DNA from: Actinomycetota bacterium
GTDB taxonomy: Bacteria > Actinomycetota > Humimicrobiia > Hakubellales > JAMDDV01
Reading direction: 5' to 3'
NCBI GenBank assembly: GCA_023488455.1
Contig: JAMDDV010000009.1
Location: 1-47,627, forward strand
DNA length: 47,627 nt
This document shows, piece after piece, positions 42,178-47,627 of the stretch (its first letter is position 1; each line of letters starts with the position of its first letter). Both the position numbers and the translations under genes were made by a program. Below the pieces are notes generated by a model that saw nothing but the letters and a program-made list of their open reading frames with translations, ran no database searches and was not told the origin of the DNA.

Positions 42178-43665
42178 ATGGGCGTTAAAAGGGAAATGAA
42201 GACGAAAAAATTCACGATATTGCACTCTAACGATATGCATGGAGATTTTTTAGCTGAAGCAAGAGGTGAGGAAGGAAAACTTACCGGTGGGCTCGCTCTA
42301 TTGTCGGGCTATATTAATAAGGTTAGAAAGGAGGAAGAGAACGTTATCTACATTATATCAGGCGATATGGTCCAGGGTTCCATAATAGATACGGAATATA
42401 AGGGCATATCCACCATTGAAATAATGAACTATCTTGCTCCTGATGTTGTTTCATTGGGGAACCATGAATTTGATTATGGATTGCCCCATCTGCTTTTTCT
42501 GGAAAAAATGGCGAACTTCCCAATAGTAAACGCAAACCTTTATATTAAACAGTACAACAAGCGATTGATGATACCTTACGTAATTATTAATAAAGCGGGC
42601 TTTGACATTCTATTTACGGGTATCATAACAGAGAAGGTGATGGACACTATTTCTATGGACAGGGATGTAGGTAGTTTTATATCGCTTCAGGAAGCCTGTG
42701 CTGAGGTTGGTAAGATCACAAATGCTTATAAAAACGATGATATTGACCTGACAATTCTGCTTACGCATATTGGATTTGATTCCGATAAAGAGCTTGCAGC
42801 CATGTTGAACCCTAATTGGGGTGTGGATTTAATAATAGGTGGGCATTCTCACACGATTCTAGATAAACCCGAAAAAGTAAACGGCATCTATATTGCTCAG
42901 GCTGGTGTTGGAACAGATCAGGTAGGAAGATTTGATATTATTGTAGATGACGATACAAATAGCATTGTTGAATATGAGTGGCAGCTAATCCCAATAGATG
43001 ATGATATTGCAGAACCAGATGCGGAACTACAAAAATATATTAATTCCTTTAAAGAAGTGGTTGACAGGAAATATAACACAATTATATGTAAACTTGCCGA
43101 GAAATTAACTCATCCATTAAGAGAAGAAGAGACAACTCTTGGTAATCTAATAGCTGATGCTTTTGCAGAGTGTGCAAATGCTGATGTCATGTTTTTGGGA
43201 AGTGGCTCTGTAAGAGTTAAGGAACTTGGTCCACTTGTCACACTTGGCAATTTTATTTCATGTTTTCCATACGATGATACTTTAACAAGGTTTACTGTAA
43301 CCGGAGAGAAGCTTAAAAGAATTTTCTCTCACATTATGAGACCTGATAATAGAACTGGTGAAGGAGAATGCTACCAGATTAGCAAGGGTGTAAAAGCTGT
43401 ATACAATGATTCAAAAAAACAGTTGGAGTTACTGGTTATTAAAGAAGAACCTGTATCCGATACGCAAACATATAAAATCTGTCTTCAAGGTTATCATTAC
43501 AATGATTCAGCAAAGAACCTAAACATAACCAATGATGAACTTATTGAAACAGAAAACCTTAAAGTTGTTAGCACTTCTGCACAGGAGGTACTGGAGGAGT
43601 TCTTAAGGAACAACCAGAACGTAAGCAGCAGGATCGAAGGCAGACTGGTTTATAAAAGTGTCTAA
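42178..43665 (+). CDS. 5'-nucleotidase/UshA-family metallophosphoesterase, no signal peptide
   Basis: The N-terminal metallophosphatase has all metal motifs: ILHSNDMHGDF, SGDMVQGS, GNHEFDYG, THIGFDSD and GGHSHT. The C-terminal 5'-nucleotidase domain contains EEETTLGNLIADAFAE and a substrate-binding GSGSVR. Members usually are exported, but this 495-residue protein starts with a short charged segment and no hydrophobic signal, so it is probably cytoplasmic. AAGGAAGG precedes the ATG. Confidence 0.88.
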   Translation: MGVKREMKTKKFTILHSNDMHGDFLAEARGEEGKLTGGLALLSGYINKVRKEEENVIYIISGDMVQGSIIDTEYKGISTIEIMNYLAPDVVSLGNHEFDYGLPHLLFLEKMANFPIVNANLYIKQYNKRLMIPYVIINKAGFDILFTGIITEKVMDTISMDRDVGSFISLQEACAEVGKITNAYKNDDIDLTILLTHIGFDSDKELAAMLNPNWGVDLIIGGHSHTILDKPEKVNGIYIAQAGVGTDQVGRFDIIVDDDTNSIVEYEWQLIPIDDDIAEPDAELQKYINSFKEVVDRKYNTIICKLAEKLTHPLREEETTLGNLIADAFAECANADVMFLGSGSVRVKELGPLVTLGNFISCFPYDDTLTRFTVTGEKLKRIFSHIMRPDNRTGEGECYQISKGVKAVYNDSKKQLELLVIKEEPVSDTQTYKICLQGYHYNDSAKNLNITNDELIETENLKVVSTSAQEVLEEFLRNNQNVSSRIEGRLVYKSV

Positions 43666-43777
43666 TCATATTCCTGTTCACAGTAAAATTTGCATATCCT
43701 AATTTAATAACTTCGTTTTTTATTAAGATTCTGCAAGCTCTCGCTATTCGGGACAAAGCTTCGATTGAAAAAATTTC

Positions 43778-43862
43778 TTGACAAATGAAATTATTTGGTT
43801 ATTATAATGTGGTATACCAATAATATTATATTTAGTTAATAAATAAAATTGGTATACCAATT
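43778..43862 (+). promoter_or_regulatory. Sugar ABC operon promoter with two UxuR-like operators
   Basis: TTGACA (43778-43783) and TATAAT (43803-43808, 19-bp spacing) form the promoter. Two palindromes share the core GGTATACC at 43811-43818 and 43851-43858; the second extends to AATTGGTATACCAATT (43847-43862). Their centres are 40 bp apart, about four helical turns, which suits looping or cooperative binding. The motif matches the consensus I recall for GntR/FCD regulators UxuR and ExuR. No such regulator is in the window. Confidence 0.7.
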
Positions 43863-44040
43863 CAGAAGGAGACGGTCTTATCCTAGCAAAATTTCAGATG
43901 AAACCAATTAGTGAAAAATTAGTTATCAGAGTATAAATTACGTTTTTAATGTATTGAAATAATCTAGTTAAAAATTCGATTTTTAAGGAGGTGACAAAAT
44001 ATTCAATTGGTAATGGTAAATATGGATAAAGGAGAATAAG
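43863..44040 (+). other. Long 5' leader of the sugar ABC operon
   Basis: About 180 bases separate the operators from the lipoprotein gene. The stretch holds AGAAGGAGA (from 43864), a short AU stem TTAAAAAT/ATTTTTAA (43968-43986) next to AAGGAGG, and only very short ORFs (for example ATG at 43898). I see no known riboswitch. An unrecognised leader or gene remnant is possible. Confidence 0.35.
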
Positions 44041-45120
44041 ATGTTTGGGAGAAGTGTTACAAAGTACATTGTTTCAGTAGTTTCACTAGTGGCAACTTTT
44101 ATGTTTATTTTACCTGCCTGTGCCCCTAAAGTTGCTACTACCAGTAGTGAAGAGACTGTCTCTGAGACGGAAACTGCTGCCTCCAGTGAAACTGTATCAG
44201 AAGAAAAAACTGATGAGCCCTTCGAGATGGTAGTAATTGTTAAACTCGAGCACCCATGGTTTGATGACACAGAAAAGGGTATAAAAGAAGCAGCTGAAGA
44301 ATTAGGTGTAAACGCATATATGATTGGGCCCGCAGAAGCTGATGCGGCTCAACAAATAGCAATGATTGAGGATTCAATAGCCAAGGGTGTAGATGCAATA
44401 AGTGTAGTGCCAAATGATCCAAAAGCAATTGCTCCTGCTTTGAAAAAAGCACAAGATGCAGGGATCGTAACTATTACTCATGAATCTGTAAATCAGGAAA
44501 ATGTGCTTTATGATGTAGAGGGGTTTGACAATGCAGCATATGGCGCACATATAATGGATCTTCTAGCAGGATTCATGGGAAAAGAGGGAGAATATGCAAC
44601 CTTTTGTGGAAACTTAACGGCAGTAACTCTGAATCAGTGGGCAGATGCTTACATAGCAAGACAAAAAGAAGCCTATCCTGATATGAAGTTGGTTACTGAT
44701 AGGATTGTTTCTGACGAAAACACACAAGTTGCTCATGATAAGACTCTTGAGTTAATAAAAACTTATCCAAACTTAAAGGGCATATTGGGAACATCTTCTG
44801 CAGAGGCACCGGGTATTGGACTTGCTGTTGAAGAAAAAGGTCTTCAAGACAAAATAAGTGTTGTTGGGCCTAGCATTCCATCGTTAACACGTGACTTATT
44901 AAAAACTGGGGCAATAGATGCTATCTCTGTACGTAGACCTAAGGGTATGGGATATGTTCAAGTACAACTCATGTATTATCTGTTAACCGGTAAGGAAATT
45001 GTTGATGGTATGGACTTTCCTGGGTTAGGGAAAATATATCTTGATGGAAAGAATATATATCCTGTTACTCCAGAATTTACTGATATTACTGCAGAAAATG
45101 TTGATGAGTTTGATTTTTAA
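44041..45120 (+). CDS. Sugar ABC transporter substrate-binding lipoprotein (LsrB/RhaS-like)
   Basis: This is a periplasmic-binding-protein type 1 receptor. The signal ends in the lipobox LPAC, followed by a Ser/Thr/Glu-rich linker of about 40 residues. The core shows VIVKLEHPWFDDTEKGIKEA, then VDAISVVPNDPKAIAPALKKA and GILGTSSAEAPGIGLAVEE, resembling receptors annotated for autoinducer-2, rhamnose or related sugars. AAAGGAG precedes the ATG. The UxuR-like operators hint at a uronate or aldonate, but the ligand is unproven. Confidence 0.87.
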   Translation: MFGRSVTKYIVSVVSLVATFMFILPACAPKVATTSSEETVSETETAASSETVSEEKTDEPFEMVVIVKLEHPWFDDTEKGIKEAAEELGVNAYMIGPAEADAAQQIAMIEDSIAKGVDAISVVPNDPKAIAPALKKAQDAGIVTITHESVNQENVLYDVEGFDNAAYGAHIMDLLAGFMGKEGEYATFCGNLTAVTLNQWADAYIARQKEAYPDMKLVTDRIVSDENTQVAHDKTLELIKTYPNLKGILGTSSAEAPGIGLAVEEKGLQDKISVVGPSIPSLTRDLLKTGAIDAISVRRPKGMGYVQVQLMYYLLTGKEIVDGMDFPGLGKIYLDGKNIYPVTPEFTDITAENVDEFDF

Positions 45121-45135
45121 ACAAAATTAACTTAA

Positions 45136-45173
45136 GCATATAGTTGGCTATTTAGAAATAGCCAACTATATGC
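45136..45173 (+). terminator. Perfect 18-bp inverted repeat between receptor and ATPase genes
   Basis: GCATATAGTTGGCTATTT (45136-45153) is exactly complementary to 45156-45173, separated by two bases. The hairpin follows the receptor stop by 15 bases and lacks a strong T run. It probably acts as an attenuator or a 3' stabiliser that keeps receptor expression higher than ATPase and permease. Confidence 0.65.
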
Positions 45174-45287
45174 AAATTTATTAGAAGTTGAGATACTTAA
45201 AGAACTGGACTATAGGTTGAATAGTAGTTTTAAAAATATTTTGATACCCATTAAATCTTAGTGATTATAAGAGTGGGGAGTAATTTA

Positions 45288-46796
45288 GTGATCGGGAATG
45301 AAAATATTATTCTTATGAAAGGTATAAGTAAAACTTTCTCTGGGATTAAAGCGTTGAATGATGTTGAATTTTCCATAAAGAGGGGAGAGGTACACTGTTT
45401 AGCTGGTGAGAATGGTTCAGGTAAATCTACTCTTATTAAGATTCTTTCAGGAGTTTTACAACCTGATTCTGGAAGTTATATAGAAATAAAAGGAAAGCAT
45501 TATAAAAAGTTAAGTGCAATTGATTCTATTAATGAGGGAATTGAGGTGATTTATCAAGATTTGTCATTATTCCCAAATCTTACAGTTGAGGAAAACATTT
45601 CATTCAGTGAGAGAATTGAAAGAAAAGGTAAATTAATTAATTGGAGAGAAGTCAGAAATATAGCAATGGAAAAAATGGAAAAAGTTGGAATAGAACTTAA
45701 TCCATCTACTTTATTAAAAGACTTTCCTTTAGCGAAGCAACAATTGATAGCAATTTGCCGTGCAATGACTAATAAGTTGAGTTTAATAATAATGGATGAA
45801 CCAACTTCTAGTCTTACTAAAAATGAAATTGAATCTCTTTTTTTTGTCGTTGACAATTTAAAACATAAGGGCATTTCCACATTATTTGTAAGTCATAAGC
45901 TCGATGAGGTTTTTGAAATATCTGATAGAGCAACAGTGCTAAGAGATGGGAGACTTGTTGGTGTATTTAATATGAAAGAGTTGGATAATAAAAAATTGAC
46001 CTCACTTATGACTGGGAGAGAAGTTGCTGATACCCCTTATGTAAGAAAAAACGAAACAGAGAGAATCTTACTAGAAGTTAGGAATCTTTCAAAGAAGGGT
46101 AGTTTTAATAATATAAATTTTAAGCTGTACGTAGGCGAAATTCTGGGTCTTACCGGTCTTTTAGGTTCGGGCAGAACCGAAATTGCGCTTTCAATTTTTG
46201 GATTAATTAAAGCGGATTCTGGGGATATCTTGATTGATGGCAAATTAGTGCATATTAAATCAACTAATGATGCTATTAAAAACGGGGTAGCCTATGTACC
46301 TGAGAACAGACTCTTACAAGGCCTATTTCTACCAAAATCTATCAGTGACAACATCGTTGTATCTGCAATTAAAAAGTTAATAAATAAATTATCTATTATT
46401 AGCAGAAGAAGAATTAAAAATATTAATCAATATTGGATACAGACATTATGCATCAATACACCATCTGTTGAGATGCAAGTAAAATCACTTTCTGGTGGCA
46501 ATCAACAAAGAGTAGTCTTAGCAAAATGGTTAGCAACTAATCCCAAAATTCTTATTCTAGATGGTCCTACTATTGGTATCGATATTGGGGCAAAGCGTAA
46601 TATACATGAAATCATCAGAAATTTAGCAGATCAAGGGATAGGAATTATATTAATTTCAGATGAAATATCAGAGATAATTCAAAATAGCAACAGAGCATTA
46701 TTGATGAAAAATGGTGAAATTATCAAAGAATTTGACGCACGAAAAGCAACCGAAAATGAGATTATTGATATATTAAACAGAGAGATAGAGGGCTAA
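45288..46796 (+). CDS. Sugar ABC transporter ATPase, two-domain (RbsA/LsrA-like)
   Basis: This tandem ATPase has two nucleotide-binding domains. The first has Walker A GENGSGKSTL, a degenerate signature (FPLAKQQLIAICRA) and Walker B LIIMDEPTSSL. The second has GLLGSGRTE at Walker A, an intact LSGGNQQRVVLAKWLA and a Walker B altered to LILDGPTIGID, where glycine replaces the catalytic glutamate; similar changes occur in some members of this subfamily. The GTG start at 45288 fits GGGGAG seven bases upstream better than the GTG at 45261. Confidence 0.9.
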   Translation: MIGNENIILMKGISKTFSGIKALNDVEFSIKRGEVHCLAGENGSGKSTLIKILSGVLQPDSGSYIEIKGKHYKKLSAIDSINEGIEVIYQDLSLFPNLTVEENISFSERIERKGKLINWREVRNIAMEKMEKVGIELNPSTLLKDFPLAKQQLIAICRAMTNKLSLIIMDEPTSSLTKNEIESLFFVVDNLKHKGISTLFVSHKLDEVFEISDRATVLRDGRLVGVFNMKELDNKKLTSLMTGREVADTPYVRKNETERILLEVRNLSKKGSFNNINFKLYVGEILGLTGLLGSGRTEIALSIFGLIKADSGDILIDGKLVHIKSTNDAIKNGVAYVPENRLLQGLFLPKSISDNIVVSAIKKLINKLSIISRRRIKNINQYWIQTLCINTPSVEMQVKSLSGGNQQRVVLAKWLATNPKILILDGPTIGIDIGAKRNIHEIIRNLADQGIGIILISDEISEIIQNSNRALLMKNGEIIKEFDARKATENEIIDILNREIEG

Positions 46797-46811
46797 ATAG
46801 TGATAGATTAG

Positions 46812-47627
46812 ATGAATAAGGTGAACGTAAGAAGCATTTTTAAGAGCAATGAAATATATTTGATAATTATTGTAATTATTATTTCAACAATTATTGGTAG
46901 CATAAACAGGTCTTTTCTTTCCATTGAGAATCTATTCGATTTATTAAGAAGCGGATCAATAATCGGGGTTATGAGCATTGGATTTCTTATTGTTTTAATA
47001 TCTGGTGGTATTGATGTTTCCTTTGCTGCTGTAGCAACAGTATCAATGTATGTGACAGTATCCATATTAAATAAGTTTGGCGGGAATATTTATGTTGCAC
47101 TAATTATATCAAGTGTTCTGGGGATTGCTCTGGGTGCGATTAACGCTTCATTCATTTCTTACTTTCAGATACCTACATTAATTGCAACCCTTGGAACCAT
47201 GAATATTTTTCATGCTTCTTTACTTGTAATCGGTAAGACTGCTCATATATCAAAGATTCCAGAAGCTATTGTAGATTTTGGTAAAGGTATGATCGTTTCA
47301 TGGACAAACAGTGATGGTAAAACTATCGGGTTATCTTTTTTGTCATTTGTAATGATAGTTATTTTTTTCTTAACTTGGCTGATTTTAAAATACACTATGT
47401 TGGGCCGTGGAATTTATGCTATTGGTGGTAATTTTGATGCAGCTAAAAGATTAGGTTTAAATGTAGGGAAAATTCAATTATTCATTTATTGTTATATGGG
47501 TTTTGTTGCTGGTATTGCAGGTCTGCTAAATGTTTCACTTGTTAGGTATGTAAATTCTTTTGATTTAGTAGGAACTGAAATTACGGTGATTGCTGCTGTT
47601 GCGCTTGGTGGTGCTGCTATAGCTGGG
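46812..47627 (+). CDS. Sugar ABC transporter permease (partial, runs off the right edge)
   Basis: This is the membrane subunit of the BPD_transp_2 (RbsC/AraH) family. The 272 codons present contain hydrophobic helices and the family motifs VLISGGIDVSFAA, LGAINASFISYFQIPTLIATLGT and YAIGGNFDAAKRLGLNV. The end ITVIAAVALGGAAIAG is the conserved region just before the final helices, so roughly 40-60 residues are missing. It starts 15 bases after the ATPase stop; no strong ribosome binding site is seen. Confidence 0.9.
   Translation, partial: MNKVNVRSIFKSNEIYLIIIVIIISTIIGSINRSFLSIENLFDLLRSGSIIGVMSIGFLIVLISGGIDVSFAAVATVSMYVTVSILNKFGGNIYVALIISSVLGIALGAINASFISYFQIPTLIATLGTMNIFHASLLVIGKTAHISKIPEAIVDFGKGMIVSWTNSDGKTIGLSFLSFVMIVIFFLTWLILKYTMLGRGIYAIGGNFDAAKRLGLNVGKIQLFIYCYMGFVAGIAGLLNVSLVRYVNSFDLVGTEITVIAAVALGGAAIAG

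Noticed and set aside
43568..43756. Minus-strand ORF between the nucleotidase gene and the sugar operon
   Set aside because: It mostly overlaps the nucleotidase 3' end and shows no coding pattern.
1..47627. CRISPR array or insertion sequence
   Set aside because: No regularly spaced repeats, transposase motif or terminal inverted repeats were seen on either strand.

Overview
The window reads as a chromosomal stretch of an anaerobic, monoderm-like bacterium of moderate to low GC. Most substrate-binding proteins are lipoproteins, a menaquinone methyltransferase (MenG) is present, and there is a ydaO-type c-di-AMP riboswitch. Several genes start a few bases after a -10 box with no ribosome binding site, so leaderless messages seem common. 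A deep, low-GC actinobacterial or related lineage would fit, but no phylogenetic marker fixes the taxonomy.

Layout. 9-4552 (minus) is a metal-uptake operon led by the nickel repressor gene nikR: an ECF-type Ni/Co transporter (cbiM, cbiN, cbiQ, cbiO) and then a ZnuA-like lipoprotein and ZnuC-like ATPase; the permease would lie beyond the left edge. 4644-10970 (plus) is a complete phosphate-starvation locus, phoB-phoR-pstS-pstC-pstA-pstB-phoU, with a triple 11-bp-phased Pho-box candidate before pstS. 11022-15077 holds a rhomboid protease, a GAF-GGDEF diguanylate cyclase in an operon with an XRE regulator, a divergent second XRE regulator sharing a three-copy operator with it, and a c-di-AMP riboswitch ahead of an unknown membrane-anchored protein and a PlsC-like acyltransferase.

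15090-30658 is a mosaic of small units: L,D-transpeptidase, TlpA lipoprotein, a coiled-coil/GH99 protein that seems to start at AUA, a Clp1/Grc3-like kinase, methyltransferases, an amidohydrolase, TrpB2, a small-RNA candidate, two nucleoside phosphorylases around MenG, a frameshifted SGNH hydrolase, an ABC-2 exporter and an ATP-cone/Mrr-like nuclease. 30761-31374 carries a 16-codon ORF, an ArsR regulator and tRNA-Ala(CGC). Directly after the tRNA, 31464-35987 is a visibly more GC-rich four-gene block with a large MalT/LuxR-type regulator, probably acquired.

36252-38722 is a cluster of toxin-antitoxin-like modules, several of them decayed, followed by a CopB-type copper ATPase, an alpha-oxoamine synthase and a cytosolic 5'-nucleotidase-like protein. 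From 43778 to the right edge is an AT-rich sugar ABC transporter operon behind two UxuR-like palindromes; its permease is cut by the window end.

The most promising places for new biology are the XRE/operator/diguanylate cyclase switch, the riboswitch-controlled acyltransferase unit, the small-RNA candidate with phased upstream repeats, and two genes whose only sensible start is an AUA codon overlapping the previous stop.
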